Assembly (NCBI RefSeq): GCF_013359815.1
Contig: NZ_JABMCF010000039.1
Span: forward strand, 372,001 to 436,000
Direction of reading: 5' to 3'
Source of the DNA: Curtobacterium flaccumfaciens
Lineage (GTDB): Bacteria; Actinomycetota; Actinomycetes; Actinomycetales; Microbacteriaceae
Length of the DNA stretch: 64,000 bases
Part shown: one piece after another, positions 50,817 through 61,545 of the stretch
How the letters are laid out: the number at the start of each line of letters is the position of its first letter
Numbering within the stretch: the first letter of the stretch is position 1
Program-made: the position numbers and the translations under genes
The notes under the pieces: model-generated
What the model was told of the DNA's origin: nothing
Seen by the model: the letters and a program-made list of their open reading frames with translations, nothing else
The model's database searches: none

Positions 50817-51182
50817 TCAGGCTCCGTCGGCTCCGGAGCCCTGCGCGGTGCCCGCCTGCAGCGACGGGTGTGGCGGAGCGGCGTGCGCGACGACGGAGAC
50901 ACTGCCGACGGCGAGCACGAGTGCCAGCGCTCCGGCGGTGCAGGCCGTCCCGATCCGCCGCAAGCGCGACCGGCTGCCACGCTGGCGCGGTGCGAACCGC
51001 TTCGTGCTCCGACGGGGCTCGGGTCCGACGAGCCACGGACCGGAGCCGTCGGGGTCGTACGAGAACGGGCCGGAACCGTCCGGTGCGTAGCGGTAAGGGC
51101 CGCTGCCGTCCGAGGCGTAGGCGGACCGCAGGTCCTCCGCCCTCCAGCCGAAGTCGTCCGGGGTCTGCCGTGTGGTGGTCAT
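50817..51182 (-). CDS. small membrane protein with DGSGP repeats
   Basis: A 121-residue protein. Residues 20-50 contain three consecutive DGSGP motifs followed by aromatic residues ([30 protein letters not shown]). A basic region follows ([20 protein letters not shown]), then one membrane helix (about 80-98) and a Pro/Ala/Gly-rich extracytoplasmic tail. Topology predicts the repeats inside the cell. No family is recognised. Confidence 0.7.
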   Translation of the reverse strand: MTTTRQTPDDFGWRAEDLRSAYASDGSGPYRYAPDGSGPFSYDPDGSGPWLVGPEPRRSTKRFAPRQRGSRSRLRRIGTACTAGALALVLAVGSVSVVAHAAPPHPSLQAGTAQGSGADGA

Positions 51183-51299
51183 GCGCGCTCTCCCTCGCTC
51201 TGGTGCTGCGGAAGACCAGTCCACGCACCGTTCCTATGTGTCGACAGTGCGCCTCCAGGGTGTCGGCCGAGCATCTGCCGCGCGGAAGCGGGGGCCATG

Positions 51300-51317
51300 T
51301 ATCTTGATGTCGAGACA
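51300..51317. promoter_or_regulatory. 18-bp imperfect dyad upstream of isocitrate dehydrogenase
   Basis: TATCTTGATGTCGAGACA is an inverted repeat with two mismatches, about 60 bases before the icd start. In Streptomyces, a MarR regulator (TamR) controls aconitase and isocitrate dehydrogenase. Whether this site belongs to that class cannot be told from one copy. Confidence 0.4.
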
Positions 51318-51375
51318 TCCTGCGCCACGAGTACCGTGGACGTACCGACGGTCGAACAAGGGAGTACCCGCCAGC

Positions 51376-53586
<2,211 letters not shown>

Positions 53587-53600
53587 CAGCGACCAGCCGA

Positions 53601-53641
53601 CGGACGGGAGGCCCGGTGCCAGCTGGCACCGTCCCTCCAGG
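53601..53641. repeat. family A inverted repeat, copy A12 (partly decayed)
   Basis: The core CGGTGCCAGCTGGCACCG (53614-53631) is a perfect palindrome and the outer arm GGACGGGAGG is intact on the left, but the right outer arm is shifted by a two-base deletion. A second right-arm-like CCACCTCCCGTCCGTCC occurs at about 53693-53707. This stretch to 53787 looks like overlapping, decayed copies. Confidence 0.75.
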
Positions 53642-53728
53642 CACGGCCGTCACCCCGCTGGCGCGGTGCGCCGGTACCGGCTGGTGGGGCCCACCTCCCG
53701 TCCGTCCGTGGTCGCGACCACCGCCGCG

Positions 53729-53787
53729 CTTCGTGAGCAGGAATGGTCGCGTCCGCACCACGCACCCGACCATTGCTGCTCACGAAG
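53729..53787. repeat. family B inverted repeat, copy B3
   Basis: Arms 53729-53752 (CTTCGTGAGCAG... CGCGT) and 53764-53787 (ACCCGACCATTGCTGCTCACGAAG) pair over 24 bp with two mismatches and an 11-base loop. Here CTTC/GAAG extends the stem, defining the family B ends as CTTCGTGAGCAG and CTGCTCACGAAG. Confidence 0.88.
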
Positions 53788-53809
53788 TGACGCGGGGGCG
53801 CTCGTCGGG

Positions 53810-54265
53810 TCAGCCGCGGGACGGCACGGGCGGGCCGGCGGCGAGCAGCCCGGTGAAGACCAGGGCGACGGCCACGACCCCGATGCCCGCGGCCACGGCG
53901 GGCCGACGCACCACGAAGAACAGCAGGCGGTCCCAGAAACCCGAGTGGGCGTCCGGCGAGCGTCGCCAGGAGCCCTCGAGCATGCCGCGGCGGGCGACCG
54001 CGACCTCGAACGGCACCGTGGCGTACGGCACGACGGCACTGGCCCAGCCGAGCACGAGCGCCCCGAACGACCACCGCTGGTTCACCGCGACGACCGTCGT
54101 GACCACCAGGTACGCCAGGAACACGAAGCCGTGCACCCCTCCGCCGATGCGGACGCCCCAGTCACCGACGTCCAGGCCGTACTTGAGCACCATCCCGAGG
54201 ATGAGCAGGGTCCAGGTCACGAGTTCGGCGACCGCGGCGGCGCGGAACAGGGAGCGCGGAGTCAT
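53810..54265 (-). CDS. DUF3817 domain membrane protein
   Basis: A 151-residue protein with three or four membrane helices. FRAAAVAELVTWTLLILGMVLKYG, RIGGGVHGFVFLAYLVVTTVV and ASAVVPYATVPFEVAVARRGML are DUF3817 features. It resembles small integral membrane proteins found near MFS transporters; the role is unknown. Confidence 0.87.
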   Translation of the reverse strand: MTPRSLFRAAAVAELVTWTLLILGMVLKYGLDVGDWGVRIGGGVHGFVFLAYLVVTTVVAVNQRWSFGALVLGWASAVVPYATVPFEVAVARRGMLEGSWRRSPDAHSGFWDRLLFFVVRRPAVAAGIGVVAVALVFTGLLAAGPPVPSRG

Positions 54266-54304
54266 GCCGTCAATCGTGGCGGACCCGGTTGACAGACAGC
54301 AGAA

Positions 54305-54330
54305 CGCCCCGGATCGTCCGACCCGGGGCG
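54305..54330 (-). terminator. terminator after the DUF4832 gene
   Basis: CGCCCCGG (54305-54312) pairs with CCGGGGCG (54323-54330) across a 10-base loop. It lies 15 bases past the stop of the minus-strand DUF4832 gene, with no T-run, as is common in actinobacteria. Confidence 0.65.
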
Positions 54331-54344
54331 CGCTGCAGGTCCGC

Positions 54345-55784
54345 TCAGTGCCGCACGACCACCGTCTGCCCGAGGCGGTTCACACCCGCGCTCGCGTCCC
54401 ACGTGCCGGTGTTCGCCGTCTGGATCGCGAAGGCCGGGTCCGCCGCCACCGAGGCCTCCGGCGCGGGCAGGGCGAGTGCGACGCTCCAGCGCCCGTTCGG
54501 CACGTCGGCCAGCGACGCCCGGACGGTCACGGTCCGTCCCGGCTGCCAGGACGACGCGTCGGCGACCACGGGCACGGTCACCCGGCGATCGCCGTCGGTC
54601 AGGACGAGCTGCACGGGGCGGCTGTTGTACGGCGCCGCCCAGCCGTCGTTCCGGATCGACACCGCCACCGACGGCTTCGCTCCAGAGGTGGCGGTGCTCG
54701 ACGTCATCGTGAAGCGGTAGCCGAGCTTCTTCGCGGCGTCGGTCATGCCGTCCGCGCCCCAGGTCGCCAGGACGTCCTTGTTGTAGTCGAGGTTGAGGTA
54801 GCTGTAGTGGTACTTCGCCATCTCGGCCGAGGCGGACGGGTAGTCGGTCCGCGGCGCGTTCACCGCGCAGGTCTCACCACCGACGGGGACGTACCGCGAC
54901 TCCGCCGCCAGGTAGTCCTGGTCGAGCGACAGCGGGTTGCTCAGGAACGTGCCGAAGTCGTCCGGCGAGGCGAGGAAGCAGTCGTTGTGGTGCCCGATGC
55001 GCGACGCTGCCGATCCGTCGTGCGCCTGCTCCGGGGTGAGCGCCCCGGCCGTGCCGGACGGGGTGCGGAGTGCGTCCTGCTTCATCTGCATCGTGCGGAC
55101 CTGGACCGAGCGGCTGGAGGGCAGGGCGGCGAGTTCGGCCTGCAGGACCTGTCGTCGGGCGTCCTTGTCGGCCTCGGTCAGCGCGCCCGGGTTCGCCGGG
55201 TCGCTGGCGAAGTGGTCGGTGTAGTAGCCCTCGCCCCAGAGCCCGATGAACCCCTGCTGCAGGGTCGGGATCACGTCGGCGTTCCGGCGGAGCGTCGGGG
55301 TGAGCTGCTCGATGTGCGCGAGCACGGTCGGCAGGTCGGCGTCACCGTAGGGCGCCGAGTACGGGTACGAGCCACCCTGGACGTACGCGAACCGGGTGAT
55401 CACACCCACGCCGGCTGCGCGCGCCGTGTCGTAGTCGTGCTGCACGAGCGCGAGCCAGGCCGGGCTGAGTTGCCGCTGCTGGACGAACGCCTCCATGTAG
55501 AACACCCGGACGACCTGCGTGACGCCCTCGGCCCGGTAGCCGCGGAGCGTCGCGGCGTCGAGCGGCGTGTACCCGGTGCCGTCGGCGCGGTAGTGCGTCT
55601 CGGTGGTGTGGTCGAACCCGCGCGAGGGGTTCGGGATGACCGCGTCGCTCGCCGTGTAGGTCACGGTCGAGGTGGTCGCGGTCCGTGTCGGGTGGTGGCC
55701 GGTGGGCGACGCCCACGCGGTGGTCGGTACGGCGAGCGCGAGCGCCGCCGCGAGTGCGACGGTGGTGATGGTGCGGTGCTGCAT
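54345..55784 (-). CDS. secreted DUF4874/DUF4832 protein (putative glycosidase-like)
   Basis: A 479-residue secreted protein with a signal peptide ending at AWASPTG (about residue 26). The N-terminal domain (about 40-220) looks like a TIM-barrel: PNPSRGFDHTTETHYR, VTQVVRVFYMEAFVQ, GVITRFAYVQGGS, QQGFIGLWGEGYYTDHF. The C-terminal domain (about 240-479) is DUF4832, with HHNDCFLASPDDFGTF, YLNLDYNKDVLATWG and a beta-sandwich tail. It probably acts on polysaccharide, but substrate and catalysis are not established. Confidence 0.87.
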   Translation of the reverse strand: MQHRTITTVALAAALALAVPTTAWASPTGHHPTRTATTSTVTYTASDAVIPNPSRGFDHTTETHYRADGTGYTPLDAATLRGYRAEGVTQVVRVFYMEAFVQQRQLSPAWLALVQHDYDTARAAGVGVITRFAYVQGGSYPYSAPYGDADLPTVLAHIEQLTPTLRRNADVIPTLQQGFIGLWGEGYYTDHFASDPANPGALTEADKDARRQVLQAELAALPSSRSVQVRTMQMKQDALRTPSGTAGALTPEQAHDGSAASRIGHHNDCFLASPDDFGTFLSNPLSLDQDYLAAESRYVPVGGETCAVNAPRTDYPSASAEMAKYHYSYLNLDYNKDVLATWGADGMTDAAKKLGYRFTMTSSTATSGAKPSVAVSIRNDGWAAPYNSRPVQLVLTDGDRRVTVPVVADASSWQPGRTVTVRASLADVPNGRWSVALALPAPEASVAADPAFAIQTANTGTWDASAGVNRLGQTVVVRH

Positions 55785-55924
55785 CGGACGAGCCCCTGTC
55801 CTCGGCGCGGGCGGTGACCGGCACCCCCTGGCACCGTCGCCTGCGCGATTGTGATCTGAAGGTAGGCCGAACGATCAGAAAACGCCAGGACCTGCGCAAA
55901 GCGATCACGGGTAGCGTGGGTCCC

Positions 55925-56701
55925 ATGTCGCCGTCGACCGAGAACCGTCCCCTGAACATCGTCGTCTGGAACGAGAACGTGCACGAGACCCGCGGTGACG
56001 CGACGGTCATCGGGCACTACCCCGACGGTATGCACACCGTGATCGCCGAGGCGCTCCGGCAGCTGCAGCCCGGGGCCGACGTCTCCACCGCCACCCTGCA
56101 GGAACCCGACCACGGCATCACCGCCGAACGACTGGCAACCACGGACGTGCTGTTCTGGTGGGGCCACGCCGCCCACGACGAGGTGAGCGACGCCGTCGTC
56201 GACCTGGTCGTCGACGCCGTGCACGCCGGCATGGGCCTGGTGGTGCTGCACTCCGGCCACTACTCCAAGCCGTTCAAGCGCCTGATGGGCACGACCTGCT
56301 CGCTGAAGTGGCGGAACGACGGCGAGCGCGAACTCGTCTGGACCGTCGCGCCCGAGCACCCGATCGCCGCCGGGGTGCCGCACCCGATCGTCATCGACCG
56401 GCAGGAGATGTACGGCGAGTACTTCGACATCCCGCGCCCCGACGAGGAGGTGTTCCTGTCGACCTTCGCCGGCGGCGAGGTCTTCCGTTCCGGCGTCGCC
56501 TACCGCCGGGGGCTCGGCAAGGTCTTCTACTTCTCGCCCGGCGACCAGGAGTACCCCGTCTACCACCACCCGGACATCCAGCGCGTGCTGTCGAACGCCG
56601 CCGCCTGGGCCGCCCCGGTGTCCGAGCGCCGCGAGCTGACGGCTGACCCCCACCCACGGGACTGGTTCCTGTCGGACGATGGGGGTAGACAGGCCGGGTG
56701 A
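55925..56701 (+). CDS. ThuA-like protein (trehalose utilisation domain)
   Basis: A 258-residue protein of the class I glutamine amidotransferase-like fold: VVWNENVHETRG, DVLFWWGHAAHDEVSD, GMGLVVLHSGHYSKPFKRLMGT and GKVFYFSPGDQEYPVYHHPDIQRVLSNAAAW are the ThuA signatures. ThuA in rhizobia supports trehalose catabolism. TAGCGT at 55912-55917 lies seven bases before the ATG (leaderless). Its stop overlaps the GAF gene by four bases. Confidence 0.9.
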   Translation: MSPSTENRPLNIVVWNENVHETRGDATVIGHYPDGMHTVIAEALRQLQPGADVSTATLQEPDHGITAERLATTDVLFWWGHAAHDEVSDAVVDLVVDAVHAGMGLVVLHSGHYSKPFKRLMGTTCSLKWRNDGERELVWTVAPEHPIAAGVPHPIVIDRQEMYGEYFDIPRPDEEVFLSTFAGGEVFRSGVAYRRGLGKVFYFSPGDQEYPVYHHPDIQRVLSNAAAWAAPVSERRELTADPHPRDWFLSDDGGRQAG

Positions 56702-57855
56702 CCAACCATCTCGACGGTGCGGACAAGCGCACCGCGGTGATCGAGGCGCTCGCCATCTTGGGATCAGGACCCGAGGAGCGCTTCGACCGCATCACCCGCA
56801 TGGCCCACGAGGCGTTCGACGTCCCGTTGACCTTCCTCAACCTCGTCCACCACGACCTCGTCACCACGCAGTCGACCTTCGGCTGGCACCAGGGGTCGAG
56901 TGTTCCCGCCAGCGAGCAGTTCTGCGCGTCGACGGTGCTCACCCGCGAACCGATGGTGATCCCGGACGCGTCGCTCGACGCCCGGTTCGCGCACACGGCG
57001 GCGGTGGCCGAGCACGGCATCCGGTTCTACGCGGGCGCACCGTTGACCATGGTCGACGGCACCCGGGTGGGCACGCTGTGCTTGATGGACGCTGTTCCGC
57101 GCACGTTCTCGCCGGACGACGTCGCCCTGCTGGGTGACCTGGCCCGGTGGGCGGAGCGCGAGCTCGGCGTCGCCATCGACCGCGGGCGGGTCCGTCGGGT
57201 GCTCGACGGCCTGGTGCCGGACCCGGTGGCGGTGCCGGGGTACGACCTCGACGTCCTGGTGGCCCAGCACGACGACGGCGGGGGTGACGTCGCCGACTGG
57301 CGCGTCGCACCGGACGGTGCCCTGCACGTCACCGTCGGCCGGGTGAGCGCCGCCGGCCCGGCGTCGGGCCTGCTCGCCGCGGCGGTCCGCGGTGCCGTGG
57401 CGGCACGGACCGGCACCGACATGTCGGACGCGATGGTCGGCCTGGAGGCGCAGGTCACCGCCGATTTGTCGGCTGCGGACGCCGTCGGCTCACTCTTCCA
57501 CCTGCGGCTCGACCCGACGTCGGGTCACGCCGACTTCGGCGACGCCGGCCACGGCCTCGCGGTGCTCGTCCCCGCCGACGGTCCGGCTCGCGTCCTGCAC
57601 CCGCTCGACCTGCCGCTCGGACTGCAGCCGGCATCGATCCCCCGGTCGCCCGGCGCGCTCGACCTGGAACCCGGGGACCGGCTGGCGATCTGTACCCAGG
57701 GCGTCCTGTCGCTGGAGGGGCTCCGGCACCTGGACGACCTCGCCGCGCTGGTGCGCTCGGCTCCGGACGGGGCCACCGTGGTCGAAGGGGTGCGCACGCC
57801 CGTCCCCACGGACGCCGTGGTCGACGTCACGCTGGTGGTGCTCACGCGGCACTGA
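56698..57855 (+). CDS. GAF domain protein with degenerate PP2C/SpoIIE-like domain
   Basis: A 385-residue cytoplasmic protein. The GAF domain (about 15-165) has ITRMAHEAFDVPLTFLNLVHHDLVTTQSTFGW and FYAGAPLTMVDGTRVGTLCLMD. The second half (about 185-380) follows the SpoIIE/RsbU phosphatase layout, but two metal-binding aspartates are replaced: GDVSG-like is GRVSAAG (Arg215) and TDG-like is TQG (Gln334). Asp197 and the final DVT remain. It is likely a pseudophosphatase or sensor. It is coupled to ThuA by a GTGA overlap. Confidence 0.85.
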   Translation: MTNHLDGADKRTAVIEALAILGSGPEERFDRITRMAHEAFDVPLTFLNLVHHDLVTTQSTFGWHQGSSVPASEQFCASTVLTREPMVIPDASLDARFAHTAAVAEHGIRFYAGAPLTMVDGTRVGTLCLMDAVPRTFSPDDVALLGDLARWAERELGVAIDRGRVRRVLDGLVPDPVAVPGYDLDVLVAQHDDGGGDVADWRVAPDGALHVTVGRVSAAGPASGLLAAAVRGAVAARTGTDMSDAMVGLEAQVTADLSAADAVGSLFHLRLDPTSGHADFGDAGHGLAVLVPADGPARVLHPLDLPLGLQPASIPRSPGALDLEPGDRLAICTQGVLSLEGLRHLDDLAALVRSAPDGATVVEGVRTPVPTDAVVDVTLVVLTRH

Positions 57856-57861
57856 CCGTGC

Positions 57862-57909
57862 GTGCCGCGCCACCCGGTCGTGCGGCGCCACCTGATCGTG
57901 CCGCGCGCG
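57862..57909. repeat. tandem 18-bp repeat, two and a half units
   Basis: Units GTGCCGCGCCACCCGGTC (57862-57879) and GTGCGGCGCCACCTGATC (57880-57897) are followed by a partial third (57898-57909). It fills the gap between converging genes, ending at the stop of the next one. It has little dyad symmetry as a whole and is unrelated to families A and B. Confidence 0.75.
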
Positions 57910-58353
57910 TCAGGAGCGGAAGCGGTCCTGCCGCGGGCGCGGGGTCCCGGTCAGTGAGACCACGAGCAGGGTCGCGAGCAGGGCGAAGCCGGCCAGCTCG
58001 ATGCCCAGGCCGGCGAGCTGCCAGTACGCGCTGCCGACGTGCTGCGGCTGCGTGATCGATTCCGGCCACCACGACTGGATGAGCGGGAACGAGCCCGGGA
58101 ACGGGTCGAGGCCGAACACGACGAGGCCGCCGAGCAGCAGCACCACGCCGAGGCCGGCCATCGCCCCACGGGACCGACGGAGCATGTGCACCACGAGGGC
58201 CGCACCCATCCCGGCGAGCCCGACGACGGCGATCAGGAACGCGAGCACCACGATGGTCTGCGGCGCGAGCGCGACCCAGTCCAGCACCGCGATCGGCAGC
58301 AGCAGCCACCGACCCGTCCGTGCCCAGCGCGCAGGGTTCCGCCATCCGTCCAT
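57910..58353 (-). CDS. hypothetical membrane protein
   Basis: A 147-residue protein with four hydrophobic segments (about 18-35, 40-58, 65-82 and 115-132). A Trp-rich external loop lies before the last (LIQSWWPESITQPQHVGSAYWQ). No family is recognised. Its start at 58353 is a reasonable ATG without a strong Shine-Dalgarno. Confidence 0.7.
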   Translation of the reverse strand: MDGWRNPARWARTGRWLLLPIAVLDWVALAPQTIVVLAFLIAVVGLAGMGAALVVHMLRRSRGAMAGLGVVLLLGGLVVFGLDPFPGSFPLIQSWWPESITQPQHVGSAYWQLAGLGIELAGFALLATLLVVSLTGTPRPRQDRFRS

Positions 58354-58443
58354 GGCGACCGACCGTAGGGCACCCGGCCGAACGCATGCCGAATGCGGCC
58401 AGTGGGTCCCGGCGGCAGCGTGCGCTGACTACGATCGGACCCC

Positions 58444-59094
58444 ATGGCGCAGGACCGACCGACCCGGCAGCAGCGGTCGCTCGCGACCCGCACGGCGATC
58501 ATCGAGGGCGCGGCCGCGGAGTTCGACGAACGCGGGTACGTCGGTGCCTCGATGGATGGCATCGCCGAGCGCATCGGGATGACCAAGGGCGCGCTGTACT
58601 TCCACTTCACGTCGAAGGCCGACATGGCGGGTGCCGTGATCGCTGAGCAGCACGCGATCTCCCGGCGGTACGGCGAGGCGGCGGTGTCGAAGGGGACGAC
58701 CCCGCTCGAGTGGATCCTGTGGTTGGCACAGGGGCTGGCCGTGCAGATGACGACCGAGGTGGTGGTCAGCGCCGGTGTCCGGCTGTCCACCGACGTGGCC
58801 GCGAGCGATGTCGACCGGCAGGACCCGTACACCGACTGGACCACGGTGGTCGCCGACTTCGCGCGGCAGGCCGTCGACGCGGGCGAGATCGACCCGCGGT
58901 GGGACCCGGACCTGGTCGGCCGGGTCGTCGTCCGCGCCTACACCGGCGTGCAGACCGTCTCGGACGTGATGACCCGTCGGGCTGACCTGTTCGCGGGCCT
59001 GCGGGAACTCTGGACGGTCCTGCTGGACGCGTTCGTCACCGAACGGCTGCGTCCGGAGATCCCGCGGTTCGTCGCGCTCATCGCTCCGGAGTGA
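58444..59094 (+). CDS. TetR family regulator (ScbR/ArpA-like)
   Basis: A 216-residue regulator. The HTH reads TRTAIIEGAAAEFDERGYVGASMDGIAERIGMTKGALYFHFTSKADM, which is close to the gamma-butyrolactone receptor group (ScbR/ArpA), as are the helical domain features WLAQGLAVQMTTEVVVSAGVRL. Whether it responds to a butyrolactone is unknown; no synthase gene is nearby. TACGAT at 58430-58435 lies eight bases before the ATG. Confidence 0.87.
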   Translation: MAQDRPTRQQRSLATRTAIIEGAAAEFDERGYVGASMDGIAERIGMTKGALYFHFTSKADMAGAVIAEQHAISRRYGEAAVSKGTTPLEWILWLAQGLAVQMTTEVVVSAGVRLSTDVAASDVDRQDPYTDWTTVVADFARQAVDAGEIDPRWDPDLVGRVVVRAYTGVQTVSDVMTRRADLFAGLRELWTVLLDAFVTERLRPEIPRFVALIAPE

Positions 59095-59211
59095 CGCGGG
59101 TCCCCCCAGGGAAACACCCACGTCACCTCGCCTCTGAGACTACCGAGAAGGGTGTCGCGCCACCGGCCCCAGTTCGCGGGCATGTGTCCGGCGGCCCACT
59201 AGCCTGACGCG

Positions 59212-60087
59212 GTGCCCACACCCGCTGCCGAGGTCGACGTCGACGTCCCGCTCGTCCGGTCCCTGCTGCGCGACCAGCACCCCGACCTGGCCGGGCTCCC
59301 GCTCGAGGTCGTCGCGAACGGCTGGGACAACGTCGTGCTGCGCCTGGGCGACGACCTGGCCGTCCGGGTGCCCCGTCGGGAGCTGGCCGCACGGCTCGTC
59401 GAACACGAACAGCGCTGGTTGCCGGACATCGCCGCCCGGGTCGGATCGGTCGTCCCGGTGCCTGCCCCGGTGCGCACCGGACGCCCCGCCCTCGGCTACC
59501 CGTGGTCGTGGAGCATCGTGCCGTGGCTGCCCGGTACCGCGATCGGTGAACGGGCGGCCGGGGTCCCCGTCGCCGAGGCGCTCGCCGCGTTCGTCGGGCT
59601 CCTGCACGTTGCCGCCCCGGCCGACGCCCCGGTGAACCCGTTCCGTGCGGTGCCGCTCGTGTCGCGGAGCGACGCCGTGCTGACGCGACTCGACGAGCAC
59701 GGCGTGCACCGGGCCGGAGAGCTGGCCACGCTGTGGCGGACCGCAGCTGCCGTGCCCGCGTACGCCGGGCCTCCCGTCTGGGTGCACGGCGACCTGCACC
59801 CCTTCAACCTGCTCGTCGACTCGTCGGACGGAGCCGACCGCCTGTCGGCCGTGGTCGACTTCGGGGACGTCACCGCGGGCGACCCGGCCGTCGACCTCGC
59901 CACCGCCTGGCTGACGCTCGACGTACCGGGGCGTTCCGCGTTCCGGGCGCGCGTCGCGGCCCCGGACGCCACCTGGCTGCGCGCACGGGGGTGGGTGGTC
60001 GCGCTCGCGTCCGCGCTGGCGACCGCCGACGAACGCGCCTTCCGGAGCGTCGCGCGACGGAGCATCGACGCGGTGCTGGACGACTGA
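59212..60087 (+). CDS. aminoglycoside phosphotransferase (APH) family kinase
   Basis: A 291-residue APH-fold kinase: NGWDNVVLRLGDDLAVRVPRR (ATP lysine region), WLPG, catalytic VHGDLHPFNLLVD and metal-binding VVDFGDVTAGDPAVDLATAW. Substrates in the family range from antibiotics to choline or sugars, so resistance should not be assumed. TAGCCT at 59200-59205 lies six bases before GTG 59212 (leaderless). Confidence 0.88.
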   Translation: MPTPAAEVDVDVPLVRSLLRDQHPDLAGLPLEVVANGWDNVVLRLGDDLAVRVPRRELAARLVEHEQRWLPDIAARVGSVVPVPAPVRTGRPALGYPWSWSIVPWLPGTAIGERAAGVPVAEALAAFVGLLHVAAPADAPVNPFRAVPLVSRSDAVLTRLDEHGVHRAGELATLWRTAAAVPAYAGPPVWVHGDLHPFNLLVDSSDGADRLSAVVDFGDVTAGDPAVDLATAWLTLDVPGRSAFRARVAAPDATWLRARGWVVALASALATADERAFRSVARRSIDAVLDD

Positions 60088-60145
60088 GTCCCCGCGGGGC
60101 TATCGTGACCGCACCATCCGTGCACAGCCGATCGGAGGGGCCACC

Positions 60146-60757
60146 ATGACCCTCGAGCTCCGCGTCCAGCACGACGTCGCCACCGACGCCTCCCCCGCCC
60201 CCGTCCGACCCGAGCGACGCGGTCTCCGCGGCCTGCTCGACCGTCTGTCGGACCGCCGCGCCGCCGCCCGCGCGCGACGGGTCGACGACCGGGTGCGCGA
60301 ACTCGGCGAACTCGTCCACCTGCTCTCCGATGCCCGCGCGGTCGTCGAACGCGGGTGGGTCCAGCACGCCTGGTTCGCCTACCTCGACGAGCACGGCCGC
60401 GAGCGGAAGGCCTCGAGCGCCGCCGCGATGGACGTACAGGGCCGGCCGCTGGTCGGCGCCTGCCTGGTCGGCGCGGTCGTGTCCGCCGCCGGCGGGCCGC
60501 ACGCGGTGCACGCTCCCCGGGTGCAGCACGCGCTCGACGTCGTGTGGCACGCCCTCGCCCGCGACGAGGGCGAGCCCGTGCTGTGGTGCCCCGCGCCGGA
60601 CATCCGGATGGGGCGGGTACGGGACCTGACGAGCTGGAACGACGCCCCGGCACGCACCGGCACCGAGGTCGCCGGCCTGCTGCTGACGGCCGAACGGGTC
60701 GCCGTGCAGGAGTCGACGCGCCTGCAGGAGCTCCGGGTGGCACGATCGGGGGCATGA
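60146..60757 (+). CDS. DUF6197-like hypothetical protein
   Basis: A 203-residue soluble protein. Residues 1-65 are basic (PERRGLRGLLDRLSDRRAAARARR). The core has ERGWVQHAWFAYLDEHGRE, GACLVGAVVSAAGGPHAV and a C-terminal DLTSWNDAPARTGTEVAGLLLTAERVA, which resembles the DUF6197 pattern. Function is unknown. GGAGGGG precedes ATG 60146, and it overlaps the DinB gene by four bases. Confidence 0.78.
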   Translation: MTLELRVQHDVATDASPAPVRPERRGLRGLLDRLSDRRAAARARRVDDRVRELGELVHLLSDARAVVERGWVQHAWFAYLDEHGRERKASSAAAMDVQGRPLVGACLVGAVVSAAGGPHAVHAPRVQHALDVVWHALARDEGEPVLWCPAPDIRMGRVRDLTSWNDAPARTGTEVAGLLLTAERVAVQESTRLQELRVARSGA

Positions 60758-61497
60758 GCGACGTCGAAGCGGTCCCCGAGGTGCACCCCGCGAGCACCAG
60801 CACCCTGGCCGCGAGCGGCAACGCCCTGCTGTCGGACGAAGGGGCAGTGCGGAACCCCGACGGTGCGGCGGCCGCGGACGGCGCGGGCGCGCACGCGGAC
60901 GCCGCTGCCGCCGACGCCGCGGTGAAGCGGACGCTGCACCGGTACCTGCAGAAGCACCGTGCCGCCCTGCTGGCCAAGCTCGACGGGCTGGCCGAGCGCC
61001 AGGCACGCTGGCCGGTGACGCCGACGGGCACGAACGTCCTCGGGCTCGTGAAGCACGTCGCCGGGGTGCAGGCCGGCTACTTCGGCGAGGTGTTCGGGCG
61101 GCCGTTGCCGGACCAGCCCGCCTGGCTCGAGTCGGAGGACGGCGAGGACATGTACGCCTCGCTCGACGAGACCATGGCCGACATCGTGGCCTTCCACCAC
61201 CGGAGTGCCGCCCACGCCGACGCCATGATCGAGGCGCTCGACCTCACCGCCACCGGGACCGTGCCGTGGTGGCCGGAGGGGCACCGGGAGGTCACGCTGC
61301 ACCGGATCCTGGTGCACATGGCGTACGAGACCGCTCGGCACGCGGGTCACGCCGACATCGTGCGCGAGATGCTCGACGGCCTGGCGGGGGACGGTGACGG
61401 CAACCTGGCCGACAAGTCCCCGGAGGAATGGGTCCGGTGGCGCGAGCAGCTCGTCGACATCGCTGAGCGAGCGGGGTTGCGCGGCCTGGGCGCATAG
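60754..61497 (+). CDS. DinB family protein with Ala/Asp-rich extension
   Basis: A 247-residue protein. Residues 1-57 are an Ala/Asp/Gly-rich low-complexity extension (AAAADGAGAHADAAAADAAV). A DinB four-helix bundle (DUF664 type) follows: VLGLVKHVAGVQAGYFGEVFG, MADIVAFHHRSAAHADAMI, HRILVHMAYETARHAGHADIVREML, with His residues of the metal site. Relatives are metal-dependent thiol transferases. A shorter start near residue 55 may be the real family start. Confidence 0.87.
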   Translation: MSDVEAVPEVHPASTSTLAASGNALLSDEGAVRNPDGAAAADGAGAHADAAAADAAVKRTLHRYLQKHRAALLAKLDGLAERQARWPVTPTGTNVLGLVKHVAGVQAGYFGEVFGRPLPDQPAWLESEDGEDMYASLDETMADIVAFHHRSAAHADAMIEALDLTATGTVPWWPEGHREVTLHRILVHMAYETARHAGHADIVREMLDGLAGDGDGNLADKSPEEWVRWREQLVDIAERAGLRGLGA

Positions 61498-61545
61498 CCG
61501 AGCACGCAGACCGATCGTTACCGTTCTCCCAGGCTCGCCCGGGTG

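Noticed and set aside
59212..60087. Antibiotic resistance call for the APH-fold gene
   Set aside because: The kinase motifs are present, but the APH fold is shared with choline, homoserine and macrolide kinases and nothing in the context points to resistance.
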